From: Halobacillus salinarum
GTDB taxonomy: Bacteria; Bacillota; Bacilli; Bacillales; Halobacillaceae
Direction: 5' to 3'
DNA: 64,000 nt
Assembly (NCBI RefSeq): GCF_022919095.1
Contig: NZ_CP095073.1
Span: forward strand, 2,294,001 to 2,358,000
In this document: one piece after another, positions 9,016 through 17,588 of the stretch
How the letters are laid out: each line of letters begins with the position of its first letter
Numbering within the stretch: position 1 is the first letter of the stretch
Position numbers and translations under genes: made by a program
The notes under the pieces: model-generated
What the model saw: only the letters and a program-made list of their open reading frames with translations
What the model was told of the DNA's origin: nothing
The model's database searches: none

Positions 9016-9114
9016 ATGAATAACAGCAACAACCACGAAAAACGCTTGTTTTGGCTGATGATGATTGTAGCCGTTGTGTTCTTATTGTCCATGATTGGCA
9101 AGTTATTTTCATAA
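9016..9114 (+). CDS. 32-residue single-pass membrane peptide
   Basis: An ATG frame with an AAAAGGATG ribosome site about 7 bases upstream. A polar, asparagine-rich head (residues 1-10) is followed by one transmembrane helix (about 11-28). It is the second of two tandem tiny membrane peptides ahead of ribT, which starts 13 bases later. The two share layout but not clear sequence identity. Function unknown. Confidence 0.5.
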   Translation: MNNSNNHEKRLFWLMMIVAVVFLLSMIGKLFS

Positions 9115-9127
9115 TTGAGGGATAACT

Positions 9128-9493
9128 ATGTTAATAAGATATAAAAAATCGTTTGAAAAAATAGCTATGGGTCTTCTTTCCTTTATGCCTGAGGAAAAGG
9201 ATGTAAAAAAACTTCAGGAAACAATAAGGGAATATGAGACCAACGACAATTGGCACTTATTTCTCTGGAAAGAAGAAGATATTCTTGGGACTGTAGGCGT
9301 TCGTCTGCACGGAAACGATGCAGTTATTCAGCACGTTTCCGTTAACCCCTCCCATCGCAATTTGGGAATTGGGAGAAAGATGATTCAGAAAGCTAAGGAA
9401 CATTTTGAAAATGATTATCACGTATGTGCAGATGAAGCCACAGAATCGTTTGTGGAGAAATGCGAGTCAGGCAGTGCGTCGTCACAAGTATAG
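9128..9493 (+). CDS. ribT: GNAT family N-acetyltransferase RibT
   Basis: A 121-residue single-domain acetyltransferase. The acetyl-CoA loop appears as VSVNPSHRNLGIGRKM near residues 70-85. The N-terminus (MLIRYKKSFEKIAMGLLSFMP) is very close to RibT of B. subtilis as I recall it, where ribT closes the riboflavin operon. Here no riboflavin biosynthesis gene lies upstream, so RibT is separated from ribDEAH. GAGGGAT ribosome site; hairpin terminator directly after the stop. The physiological substrate is not known. Confidence 0.85.
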   Translation: MLIRYKKSFEKIAMGLLSFMPEEKDVKKLQETIREYETNDNWHLFLWKEEDILGTVGVRLHGNDAVIQHVSVNPSHRNLGIGRKMIQKAKEHFENDYHVCADEATESFVEKCESGSASSQV

Positions 9494-9499
9494 ATCTTA

Positions 9500-9525
9500 G
9501 GAGGTGTCGCAGAACACCTCCTTTT
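9500..9525 (+). terminator. intrinsic terminator after ribT
   Basis: A perfect 8-bp stem (GGAGGTGT/ACACCTCC) with a 6-base loop and a short run of four T residues. It separates ribT from the convergent ypuF. Confidence 0.8.
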
Positions 9526-9531
9526 CTATGA

Positions 9532-9996
9532 CTATTTTCTTCTTTTGTGTTTATCCACCAGCTCGGGATTGGAGAGGTCACTCGTACTATAAAACGTGAC
9601 GTTCCACTGATAACAGCGTTGGATTGTTTTGTTCAGTAATTCACGATCATTGATAGGCAGCTGAATGCTTACATAAGGCTCAGAAGAAAGAATTTGTTCT
9701 TGTATTTTTTTTAATTGTTTCTCAAGAATTTTTTCATCCAGGCCTAAGCCGCGGAGCTGTCTTTGATTATGTTCAAGCTTCTTTATAGACCTATTAATGA
9801 GAATTTCTGCCCCTTTTATATTCCCTCTGCGATAATGGTAAAGACTTACAGCAATCTGTATAAGAAGAACCCAGACGGATTGACGGTTTTTTGGATCTGT
9901 AGCTTTCCAATAATCTTCAAGTACTTCATGACATTCAAAGTAATCTCTAGTTCCATGAAAATGGGCAAGGTAATCAATATAAGCATCAGGATACAT
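9532..9996 (-). CDS. ypuF: DUF309 domain-containing protein YpuF
   Basis: A 154-residue helical protein of the DUF309 family. The characteristic motif F-x-E-C-H-E-V-L-E-x-x-W is visible near residues 19-30, followed by LIQIAVSLYHYRRGN. Function is unknown, although the conserved His/Glu residues suggest a metal or ligand site. It runs opposite to its neighbours, with a GAGGAGG ribosome site upstream, and converges on ribT. The match to YpuF is by family and by position next to scpA. Confidence 0.8.
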   Translation of the reverse strand: MYPDAYIDYLAHFHGTRDYFECHEVLEDYWKATDPKNRQSVWVLLIQIAVSLYHYRRGNIKGAEILINRSIKKLEHNQRQLRGLGLDEKILEKQLKKIQEQILSSEPYVSIQLPINDRELLNKTIQRCYQWNVTFYSTSDLSNPELVDKHKRRK

Positions 9997-10130
9997 AACA
10001 TCTTCCTCCTCATTTCTATTTTATAAAGAAAATAGTGCGTAAGACAATATTCTGATTTGTTGTAAAGCGCTGGTTTGATAATATTGAGAGAAGAGATTAT
10101 TTCACTGCACTAGAGAAGAGGAAGAAAACG

Positions 10131-10874
10131 ATGACGAAAAGCTATCAAGTAAAAGTTGAGGGTTTTGAAGGTCCTCTGGACTTATTACTTCATTTAATTA
10201 ACAGGTACGAAATAGATATTTATGATATACCCGTTGCAGAAATTACTACTCAATATATGCAGTTCATTCACACCATGCAGGAATTGGAACTGGATATTGC
10301 CAGTGAGTATTTAGTGATGGCGGCAAGTCTGTTAGCTATGAAAAGTCAAATGCTGCTGCCTAACCCTGTGGTGGACGAGGAATTGGAAGAAGAGTTAGAA
10401 GAAGACCCGCGGGAAGAATTGATGCGTCGTTTGATCGAATATAGAAAATATAAACAAGCAGCTGAATCGTTAAAGAAAAAAGAAATTGATGCTAATCGGA
10501 TTTATACGAGACCTGTCATGAGCCATGAAGAATCGAAAGATGGATATCCTCCTGTGAAGCCAGGAGAAGCCAATGTTTTTGACCTTATTCAGGCGATGAG
10601 TAAGCTTATGGTTAAGAGGGAAGACCGTCCTGCTCCTAATGCTAAAGTCCAAAGAGATGAGATTCCTATCCAGACGAGAATGGATGAGATCCTGGACCAA
10701 GTGAAAAGCAGCCGCAGTGGAACGCCATTTTTCCAGCTTTTCCAAAATCGAACCCGTTCCCAAGTTGTCGTAACGTTCATGGCATTGCTTGAACTTATGA
10801 AAAGTAAGGACGTCGTTTGTATCCAGCAGCAGCATTTTGACGAACTAGTGGTGTATAACATGGAGGATGAATGA
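10131..10874 (+). CDS. scpA: segregation and condensation protein A (kleisin)
   Basis: A 247-residue kleisin that links SMC dimers and binds ScpB in the bacterial condensin complex. The conserved N-terminus YQVKVEGFEGPLDLLLHLI is intact, as is the acidic middle (EEELEEDPREELMRRLIEYRKYKQAA near residues 83-110) and a winged-helix C-terminus. ATG start with an AGAGGA site. scpB overlaps its stop codon, fitting cotranslation of partner subunits. Confidence 0.96.
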   Translation: MTKSYQVKVEGFEGPLDLLLHLINRYEIDIYDIPVAEITTQYMQFIHTMQELELDIASEYLVMAASLLAMKSQMLLPNPVVDEELEEELEEDPREELMRRLIEYRKYKQAAESLKKKEIDANRIYTRPVMSHEESKDGYPPVKPGEANVFDLIQAMSKLMVKREDRPAPNAKVQRDEIPIQTRMDEILDQVKSSRSGTPFFQLFQNRTRSQVVVTFMALLELMKSKDVVCIQQQHFDELVVYNMEDE

Positions 10875-11475
10875 TGCAATTAACAGAATATAAAGCCATT
10901 ATTGAAGGACTGCTTTTTGCAGCAGGAGAAGAAGGAATTACTTACCCCAGCTTGCGCAGTTATTAGATCTCAGCCAGGAAAATGTTAAAGATGTGGCTGC
11001 CCAAATGATGGAGGATTACCAATCAAAAGAGCGTGGGCTGAGCATGATGGATTCAAATGGCACCTTGCACCTCACTACGAAACCTCAGCACGCCTCTTAC
11101 TATAAACAATTGTTAAATACCCCTGGAGCGACTCGTTTGTCCCAGGCAGCATTAGAGACATTGGCTATAGTTGCTTATCAGCAGCCAATTACAAGGGTGG
11201 AAATAGATGATTTGCGAGGTGTGAAAAGTGATCGTGCAGTGCAAACCCTTATTAACCGAGGGTTAATTGCAGAGAAAGGACGTAAAGATGCGATTGGACG
11301 TCCTGTATTGTTTGGAACTACGAAGGACTTTCTTATCTATTTTGGGTTAAGTTCTATTGAAGAACTGCCTCCATTAGAGGACTTGAAGGAGGATGCAGAA
11401 GTAGAGGATGAAGCGGATCTCTTTTTTGAAAAGTTTCAGGAACTGGATCATTCGAAGGGAAATGATGAAGAATAA
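10874..11475 (+). CDS. scpB: segregation and condensation protein B, frame interrupted once
   Basis: ScpB binds ScpA and completes the SMC condensin. The ATG at 10874 overlaps the scpA stop and has GGAGG seven bases upstream. This frame gives MQLTEYKAIIEGLLFAAGEE but then hits a TAG near 10964. The expected continuation (PQLAQLLDLSQ...) is in the frame one base back. Adding one C to the CCCC run at 10945-10948 restores a continuous 200-residue protein, close to the family length. The later winged-helix part (SQAALETLAIVAYQQPITR) is intact. Sequencing error is more likely than a real mutation. Confidence 0.85.
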
Positions 11476-11562
11476 TTTATTTGTCATTTTAGAATCATCA
11501 GTCATTTGTTTGCCTCCCCCTACATAAAGAAAAGCATAGGGAAAATAATAGGAGGAAAATAA

Positions 11563-12042
11563 ATGAACGACCCAGATGTAAAAACACAAACAGCTGAAGT
11601 GTACACATTTCTTGATGACGTTTCCACCGAGTTGAATAGTTATTTGGACAGGCATTCGCTTGCAGATTTATTAGGCGAAGTTGGTTGTCAGGACCCTGAG
11701 TATTACCGGGTTGTATTGAAAGCTTTAAGAAGACTGGCTGTACTGAGTGAAGAAGCAAAGGATTCGCTTTACCGATTAATTGAAGCTCCTGCTTTTAAGA
11801 AAAAGTCTGCAGAGAGAACTTTATACCGTATTTATCATAAATGTATTCATGAATTTTTTTCACCTAAAGAGGATCCGTGGTATGAAAACAGTCGGGCTGT
11901 TTATGTCGGAAAAAGCTCGCTTACCTATCACGATGTCCCTCCAGAGTCCATTCAAAAGCTTCTGGTTTCTTTAGAAGAGCGATTTCATACTATTAGAGAG
12001 GAGCTTGAGTATTACGGTAACGATGATCTTCATTTGTCCTGA
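11563..12042 (+). CDS. ypuI: DUF3907 family protein YpuI
   Basis: A 159-residue, mostly helical cytoplasmic protein. It is assigned to YpuI (DUF3907) from its sequence and from its place between scpB and dacB, as in B. subtilis. No catalytic motif or membrane segment is apparent. An AGGAGG site precedes the ATG, and the long hairpin after its stop ends the transcript. Function is not known. Confidence 0.8.
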   Translation: MNDPDVKTQTAEVYTFLDDVSTELNSYLDRHSLADLLGEVGCQDPEYYRVVLKALRRLAVLSEEAKDSLYRLIEAPAFKKKSAERTLYRIYHKCIHEFFSPKEDPWYENSRAVYVGKSSLTYHDVPPESIQKLLVSLEERFHTIREELEYYGNDDLHLS

Positions 12043-12077
12043 AGGAAAAAACACAAAAACGTTTAGGTCACTCTAAC

Positions 12078-12130
12078 ATCCGAATGGTGTTGAAATTTTT
12101 GATTAAATTTCACCATCGTTCGGATTTTTT
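12078..12130 (+). terminator. long-stem intrinsic terminator after ypuI
   Basis: ATCCGAA at 12078-12084 pairs with TTCGGAT at 12119-12125, enclosing further TGGTG/CACCA and TGAAATTT/AAATTTCA pairing. Six T residues follow. Confidence 0.8.
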
Positions 12131-12174
12131 AGGTAGATGAACGCCTTGTCTATTTTTTGTCCAGTGAGTCCTTT

Positions 12175-12203
12175 TCATAAGCTTGTACTCTCCTGCATAA
12201 AGT
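12175..12203 (+). promoter_or_regulatory. sigma-E-like promoter of dacB-spmA-spmB
   Basis: TCATAAG at 12175-12181 and CATAAAGT at 12196-12203 are 14 bases apart. The sigma-E consensus is KMATATT with CATACANT at 13-15 bases. dacB of B. subtilis is a known sigma-E gene, which supports this call. Confidence 0.55.
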
Positions 12204-12237
12204 TAACCAAATGACTAGAATAGGGAGGGGACACCTC

Positions 12238-13331
12238 TTGAAAAAGTGTCTTGGGCTCATTATTATCACATTCATTATTTTTCAAATCGCATGCAGCGCT
12301 CCTGTCCATGCGGCCCTAGTATAACAGTATCAGCAGAACATGCTGTTCTCATGGATGCGAAATCCGGCCGAGTATTGTATGAAAAGGATGCTTACGATTC
12401 TGCATTGATAGCTAGTACAACTAAAATAATGACAGCCATTATTGCAATAGAATCTGGAAAACTGAATGAACGAGTGAACGTAAGTGGACGAGCTGTTCGA
12501 ACAGAGGGGTCTTCCATCTATTTAACAGAAAATGAAAAAATACCATTAAAGGACTTAGTTTATGGGTTAATGCTGCGTTCGGGTAATGATTCAGCAGTAG
12601 CGATTGCAGAACATGTAGGAGGAAGCGTCGAAGGATTTACTTATTTGATGAATGAGAAAGCCGAATGGCTCGGAATGGAACACACACATTTTGAAAATCC
12701 GCATGGCTTGGATGGCGAATCCCACTACTCGAGTGCTTACGACTTGGCGCTGCTCATGTCTTATGCCATGAAGAATAAAGCGTTTAGAGATGTCACTGGC
12801 AGTGAGAGCTATCGATCTGAAAATCGAGATTACCCTTGGAAAAATAAAAACAAGCTCTTAACAATTTACTATGATCGAACTACTGGAGGTAAAACCGGCT
12901 ATACAAAAAAAGCTGGACGGACACTTGTGAGCACGGCTGAGAAGGATGGAATGGAACTGGTGGCAGTTACCCTGAATGCTCCAGATGACTGGAATGACCA
13001 TCAACGCATGTTTGAATGGGGATTTGAAAACTATTCGACTTACCAGCTCCAAAAAAAAGGAGAAGTTAAAGCGAATGGAGAAGGCTATTATTTACCACGG
13101 GACATCTATTTTCCGCTGACGAAGGAAGAGAAAGAAGAGCTGCAGGCCACTTTTTACAGGTATCAGCCAAATCCGGTCGAAGATAACCTTGCAGGGGTCA
13201 GAGAATTTATGATTGGTTCTACCCCTATTTTAAAAGCCCCTGTTTTTCATGAGCGTCCTGAACGTTCATGGCAAACTGAATTTCTTTCTTTTCTTCAGCA
13301 CATGTCGGGGGTGTCCCCATGGTCAACTTAA
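12238..13331 (+). CDS. dacB: D-alanyl-D-alanine carboxypeptidase DacB (PBP5*), frame interrupted once
   Basis: Trims cross-linking of spore cortex peptidoglycan. A TTG start at 12238, seven bases after GGGAGGGG, gives a signal peptide (KKCLGLIIITFIIFQ...PVHA) that then meets a TAA. The mature enzyme is in the frame one base back. One extra C in the CCC run at 12314-12316 joins the two into a 364-residue protein. Catalytic motifs are intact: STTK (ASTTKIMTA), SGN (RSGNDSA) and KTG (GGKTGYTKKAG). The end overlaps spmA by 13 bases. A sequencing deletion is likely. Confidence 0.88.
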
Positions 13332-13909
13332 TCTGGGTGTTTCTGGCAGTGAGCGGAATCCTATATGCTGCCTTTCATGGAACGATGGGAGAGGTCAATC
13401 AGGCAATTTTCAAAACCTTGGATGACAGTGTGATGATTACGATCAGCCTTGCAGGTGTCCTTGTGTTTTGGCTCGGACTTATGAAAATAGCTGAAGAAGC
13501 GGGTTTGCTAAATGGATTAGCACGATTATTCAGGCCAATTGTTACACGTATTTTCCCTGAAATTCCTAAGGATCACCCGGCACTTGGTTATATTCTTTCC
13601 AATATGACAGCCAATATGTTTGGTCTTGGGAACGCAGCTACTCCTATGGGGTTGAAAGCGATGAAAGAGCTTAAAAAATTGTCCAAAAGTGACCAAGCAA
13701 GTAGATCAATGATTACCTTTTTAGCCATCAACACTTCTTCCCTTACGCTGATCCCAACTACTGTCATAGCCATTCGTATGAAATATGGATCAGCTGATCC
13801 CACGAGTATTGTAGCTTCAACAATACTGGCAACCATTATTTCAACGATGGCTGCGTTGATGATTGACCGTTATTTTTATTACCGAAGGAAACGAGTGAGC
13901 AGGCAATGA
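13319..13909 (+). CDS. spmA: spore maturation protein SpmA
   Basis: A 196-residue membrane protein of the nucleoside-transporter gate family, involved with SpmB and DacB in spore core dehydration and heat resistance. The N-terminus is hydrophobic, and the MTANMFGLGNAATPMGLKAM segment near residues 99-118 is a family hallmark. It starts inside the end of dacB and overlaps spmB by four bases, forming dacB-spmA-spmB. Confidence 0.95.
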   Translation: MVNLIWVFLAVSGILYAAFHGTMGEVNQAIFKTLDDSVMITISLAGVLVFWLGLMKIAEEAGLLNGLARLFRPIVTRIFPEIPKDHPALGYILSNMTANMFGLGNAATPMGLKAMKELKKLSKSDQASRSMITFLAINTSSLTLIPTTVIAIRMKYGSADPTSIVASTILATIISTMAALMIDRYFYYRRKRVSRQ

Positions 13910-14421
13910 TAAGTATTTGGCTCATTCCTGGAGTAATACTGGTCGTGCTTGTGACCGCGACTGTAAAGCGAATTCCTGCCTATGAAGTATTTGTAGAAGG
14001 AAGCAAAGAGGGACTGAACATCGCTGTTTCTTTACTTCCATTCCTGTTAGGTATGATGGTTTCTATCGCAATATTTCAAGCTTCTGGTGCCATGAATGCA
14101 GTACTCAGTTTTCTCACTCCCTTCACGAATCTGATCGGTTTTCCAAAGGAAGTCCTTCCCTTAGCTATCGTTCGTCCGATCTCAGGTACAGCTGCCTTAA
14201 GCATGACAACCGAAGTGATCCGTACATTCGGGCCGGATTCTTTTATCGGACAGCTCGCTTCAACGATGCAAGGCAGCACAGACACAACTCTGTATATCAT
14301 TACTGTGTATTTCGGGGCTGTTGGAATAAAGAGAATGGGAGATGCATTAAAGGTTGGACTGCTGGCTGATTTAGCTGGTATAATAGCTTCAGTTGTCATC
14401 GTTACCCTCTTGTTTAGTTAG
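13906..14421 (+). CDS. spmB: spore maturation protein SpmB
   Basis: A 171-residue membrane protein of the same gate family as SpmA. The ISGTAALSMTTEV and MQGSTDTTLYI segments in the C-terminal half are conserved in SpmB. It overlaps spmA by four bases (ATGA). Last gene of the dacB operon. Confidence 0.95.
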   Translation: MISIWLIPGVILVVLVTATVKRIPAYEVFVEGSKEGLNIAVSLLPFLLGMMVSIAIFQASGAMNAVLSFLTPFTNLIGFPKEVLPLAIVRPISGTAALSMTTEVIRTFGPDSFIGQLASTMQGSTDTTLYIITVYFGAVGIKRMGDALKVGLLADLAGIIASVVIVTLLFS

Positions 14422-14461
14422 TCTGAATAGGAGAAATTCGATTAATTAACTTTAAAACGTG

Positions 14462-14511
14462 TATAATGGATAGAAGCTGGCTTGGCCGCGCTGGATGTGA
14501 TCAGCGTGGCT
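14462..14511 (+). promoter_or_regulatory. TATAAT promoter element and leader hairpin upstream of rluB
   Basis: A perfect TATAAT lies at 14462-14467 with no clear -35. Directly downstream, GCCGCGCTG at 14485-14493 pairs with CAGCGTGGC at 14502-14510 (9 bp, one G-U). No T run follows the hairpin, so it looks like part of the rluB leader rather than a spmB terminator. Confidence 0.4.
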
Positions 14512-14548
14512 TCTGCTTTGTTAAAATGCTCGATATAGGAGAAAGCAG

Positions 14549-15298
14549 GTGACTGATATGATGGAAAAAAAAGAGAGACTGCAGAAAGTTATTGCCAATG
14601 CAGGTGTAACTTCACGACGCAAAGCTGAAACGCTTATAGAAGATGGGAAAGTAAAAGTAAACGGAGAAGTTATCAGGGAGCTTGGAACGAAGGTTTCCTC
14701 GAACGATGAAGTAGAAGTGGAAGGGGTTCCGCTGACGAAGGAGGCGCCCGTTTACTACTTGCTGTATAAGCCTAGAGGCGTTATTTCAAGCGTAAAGGAT
14801 GATAAAGGAAGGAAGGTCGTCACGGATTATCTTCCTGAAGTTGAAGAGAGGATTTTTCCGATAGGCAGACTGGATTATGATACATCAGGTCTGATCCTAT
14901 TAACGAATGACGGCGAATTCGCCAATTTATTAATGCATCCGAAACATGAAGTGGATAAAATTTATATTGCGAAAACGAAGGGGATTCCTTCAAAAGAGCA
15001 GCTTTTAAAGCTTAAACAAGGCATTACTTTAGATGGGGAATATATGAAAGCTGTTCATGCTAAGTTAGTTTCCGCAGACAGCAAGAAAAACACTGCGATT
15101 ATCCAAGTAGTTCTGCACGAAGGAAAGAACAGACAAATCCGCAAAATGTTTGAAAATCTCGGGTTCCCTATAGACAAACTTAAGAGGGAAAAATACGGTC
15201 AGCTGGATTTAAAAGGGTTAAATGCGGGAGACTGCCGTCCATTGAAACCACATGAAGTTAAACAGCTGCGCCAGCTCGCAGAGAAAAATGTTAAATAA
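14549..15298 (+). CDS. rluB: ribosomal large subunit pseudouridine synthase B
   Basis: A 249-residue RsuA/RluB-type enzyme that modifies 23S rRNA. An S4 RNA-binding domain covers about residues 7-65 (LQKVIANAGVTSRRKAE), and the catalytic Asp is in GRLDYDTSGLILLTNDG near residue 111. The start is either this GTG, with AGGAG 7 bases upstream, or an ATG nine bases later. It separates the dacB operon from resA as in B. subtilis. Confidence 0.93.
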   Translation: MTDMMEKKERLQKVIANAGVTSRRKAETLIEDGKVKVNGEVIRELGTKVSSNDEVEVEGVPLTKEAPVYYLLYKPRGVISSVKDDKGRKVVTDYLPEVEERIFPIGRLDYDTSGLILLTNDGEFANLLMHPKHEVDKIYIAKTKGIPSKEQLLKLKQGITLDGEYMKAVHAKLVSADSKKNTAIIQVVLHEGKNRQIRKMFENLGFPIDKLKREKYGQLDLKGLNAGDCRPLKPHEVKQLRQLAEKNVK

Positions 15299-15324
15299 TT
15301 TTCAAAATTTCTATTTCCAATCAA

Positions 15325-15333
15325 TGTTATAAT
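15325..15333 (+). promoter_or_regulatory. extended -10 promoter element upstream of resA
   Basis: TGTTATAAT (an extended -10 with a perfect TATAAT) precedes the resA ribosome site. No good -35 is visible. In B. subtilis the operon is activated by ResD, but no ResD site could be identified here. Confidence 0.35.
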
Positions 15334-15351
15334 GATTTGGGAGTGACTATA

Positions 15352-15906
15352 ATGAAGGAAAAAACATTTAAGAAAAAACGAAAACGCTTAATTTTTCGTG
15401 CCGTTCTCCTTGTCGTTATGGCCGGCCTGGTTGTTTTTGCTATATTTTCAAGCCGGAATGACGACAAGCAAGTAATAGCAAAAGGGGAAAAAGCCCCAAA
15501 TTTCCAGCTTGAGAAGTTTGGATCTGATGGGGAAACACTTGCCCTCGAGGACCTTAAAGGGAAAGGCGTAATGATTAATTTTTGGGCGACGTATTGCCCG
15601 CCGTGCAAAGAGGAAATGCCTTATTTTGAACAAGTATATTCGAAATATAAAGATAAAGGCGTTGAATTTGTTACAGTTAATTTAGACTCCACCGATCTCG
15701 TCGTACAGAAATTTATTAATAAGTATCAATTATCATTTCCTGTACTGCGTGACAAGAGTGGAGAGGTTATGGATCTTTATAACGTGGACAACCTGCCTGC
15801 TACTTTATTTGTTAATAAAGATGGGGAGATTGTCGATAAGGTTATAGGTGAGCTGACGCTGGATAAATTAGAAGGCTATTTAAAGGAAATTACACCTGAG
15901 GACTGA
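15352..15906 (+). CDS. resA: thiol-disulfide oxidoreductase ResA
   Basis: A 184-residue membrane-anchored thioredoxin-like protein that reduces apocytochrome c cysteines on the outer face of the membrane. A basic N-terminus and one transmembrane helix (about residues 13-32) precede the thioredoxin fold; the active site is CPPC in FWATYCPPCKEEMP near residues 82-86. The ATG at 15352 has GGGAG 8 bases upstream. First gene of resABCDE. Confidence 0.95.
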   Translation: MKEKTFKKKRKRLIFRAVLLVVMAGLVVFAIFSSRNDDKQVIAKGEKAPNFQLEKFGSDGETLALEDLKGKGVMINFWATYCPPCKEEMPYFEQVYSKYKDKGVEFVTVNLDSTDLVVQKFINKYQLSFPVLRDKSGEVMDLYNVDNLPATLFVNKDGEIVDKVIGELTLDKLEGYLKEITPED

Positions 15907-15933
15907 GTTTAAGCGATATTGAGAGGTTTTTAT

Positions 15934-17562
15934 ATGAACATGATTACTTGCGAGTGTGGACATAAGAATAAAGAAGGAACTGTGCTCTGTGAAGCATGCG
16001 GAAAGCCACTGAATCAGAACGAAGCGGCTGATGGAACCAATGGCTCTTCTTTGTTAAATATGAGATACGATGGAAGCGCCCGTCGTTCGCAAACTTACAA
16101 CCGAACTTGGATTGATAAAATATGGAATTTCTTTTCTTCTGTAAAAGTTGGAGTGTGGCTCATTGTACTGACGCTGATTGCTTCAGCAATAGGAACGATT
16201 TTCCCACAGGAAATGTACATACCATCTAATGTAGATCCAGCAGCTCATTACGAAGATCAATATGGCATTTTAGGAAAAATTTATTACCAGCTTGGTTTTC
16301 ATAAACTATTTAGTTCCTGGTGGTATATGGTCCTTCTGGCGATGATCGGTATTTCGATTATTATTGCCAGTATTGATAGGTTTGTCCCTCTGTATAAAAC
16401 TTTGAAGCACCAGAAACCTAAAAGACATGAACAGTTCATGAAAAAGCAGCGGATATTCGGCCAGACAGAAGGCACGGACATAGATATTGATTTGTTTAAA
16501 AACCAGTTAAAGAAACAGCGGTTTAAAATAAAGGAAGAGAACGGTCATATTGTCGCTGAAAAAAACAGGTTTGCAAGATGGGGGCCATACGTTAATCATA
16601 TTGGACTCATTATCTTTCTCTTAGGAGCGCTGCTTCGTTTTCTCCCTATGATGTACACCGATGATTTTATTTGGGTAAGAGAAGGAGAAACAGCTGTAGT
16701 CAACGGTACTGACGGCAAGTACTACATTAAAAATAAAGACTTTATCTTGGATACGTATGATGAAGACGATCAACGCTTCAAGGAAGCGCTCGAGAAAAAC
16801 GGCAGTCCGGTACCGAAAAATTTTCAAACCAATGCCGTGATCTATGAAAGAACAGACCCCATTGTTGCAGGTAAAGAGCCAGAGCTGAAAGAAATAAAAG
16901 AAGCTCAAGCCCGCGTCAACCACCCTATTAAATTTGGCGGTTATGCGCTCTACCAGGCAAGCTACCAGCAGGATGAGTTCAAAAGCCTGACGCTGAAGGT
17001 CCATGATAAAGGGAATGAAGACAAAGATTATGGTCAGTTTACAGTGGATTTATCAGAGCCAAAAGCAGAATATAACTTAGACAGTGGATTCAAAGTTGCT
17101 ATTGAACAATACTATCCGGAATATAAAATGGACTCTGGAGAACCAGTAAGTAAATCTAAGTATCCTAGAAACCCGGCTTTTGTATTTAAAGTCTACCCTC
17201 CAGGAAATAACTCGGATCCTGAAGTCAGCTTTGTAGGCATCGGTGCAAATATCGATGCCACTGGCGAGAACAAGTATAAGCTGGGTCTTGTTAATTTTGA
17301 TGTCAGGGATGTAACGGGGCTGACTGTCCGGAAAGACCGGACTTTGCCAATTCTTGCTCTAGGCGGTATCATCTTCATGATAGGTGTCATGCAGGGCATG
17401 TATTGGAACCATAGGCGGATATGGCTTCAGCCTAGAAAGAATGGAGTGTGGATCGCCGGTCATACAAATAAAAACTGGTTTGCCCTCCGTCGTGAAATAA
17501 CGAAGGTTATCGATAGCACCGGGATTACTGAACCTAAAGATCAACAGGAAATGAAGGGATAG
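15934..17562 (+). CDS. resB: cytochrome c biogenesis protein ResB
   Basis: A 542-residue membrane protein that with ResC exports and attaches heme to cytochrome c. An N-terminal zinc-ribbon-like motif (CECGH...CEACG, residues 5-25) precedes the first membrane helix near residue 70. Further helices lie near 130-150, 220-240 and 470-490, with a large extracytoplasmic domain between the last two. The ATG at 15934 is seven bases after GAGAGG; an upstream TTG would overlap that site. Confidence 0.95.
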   Translation: MNMITCECGHKNKEGTVLCEACGKPLNQNEAADGTNGSSLLNMRYDGSARRSQTYNRTWIDKIWNFFSSVKVGVWLIVLTLIASAIGTIFPQEMYIPSNVDPAAHYEDQYGILGKIYYQLGFHKLFSSWWYMVLLAMIGISIIIASIDRFVPLYKTLKHQKPKRHEQFMKKQRIFGQTEGTDIDIDLFKNQLKKQRFKIKEENGHIVAEKNRFARWGPYVNHIGLIIFLLGALLRFLPMMYTDDFIWVREGETAVVNGTDGKYYIKNKDFILDTYDEDDQRFKEALEKNGSPVPKNFQTNAVIYERTDPIVAGKEPELKEIKEAQARVNHPIKFGGYALYQASYQQDEFKSLTLKVHDKGNEDKDYGQFTVDLSEPKAEYNLDSGFKVAIEQYYPEYKMDSGEPVSKSKYPRNPAFVFKVYPPGNNSDPEVSFVGIGANIDATGENKYKLGLVNFDVRDVTGLTVRKDRTLPILALGGIIFMIGVMQGMYWNHRRIWLQPRKNGVWIAGHTNKNWFALRREITKVIDSTGITEPKDQQEMKG

Positions 17563-17588
17563 ACTAGACGCATGTAAGGAGGATGAAG

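Noticed and set aside
12246-12315. An alternative in-frame N-terminus for DacB
   Set aside because: It is the signal-peptide region read in the wrong frame; the TTG at 12238 with its ribosome site gives a proper signal peptide.
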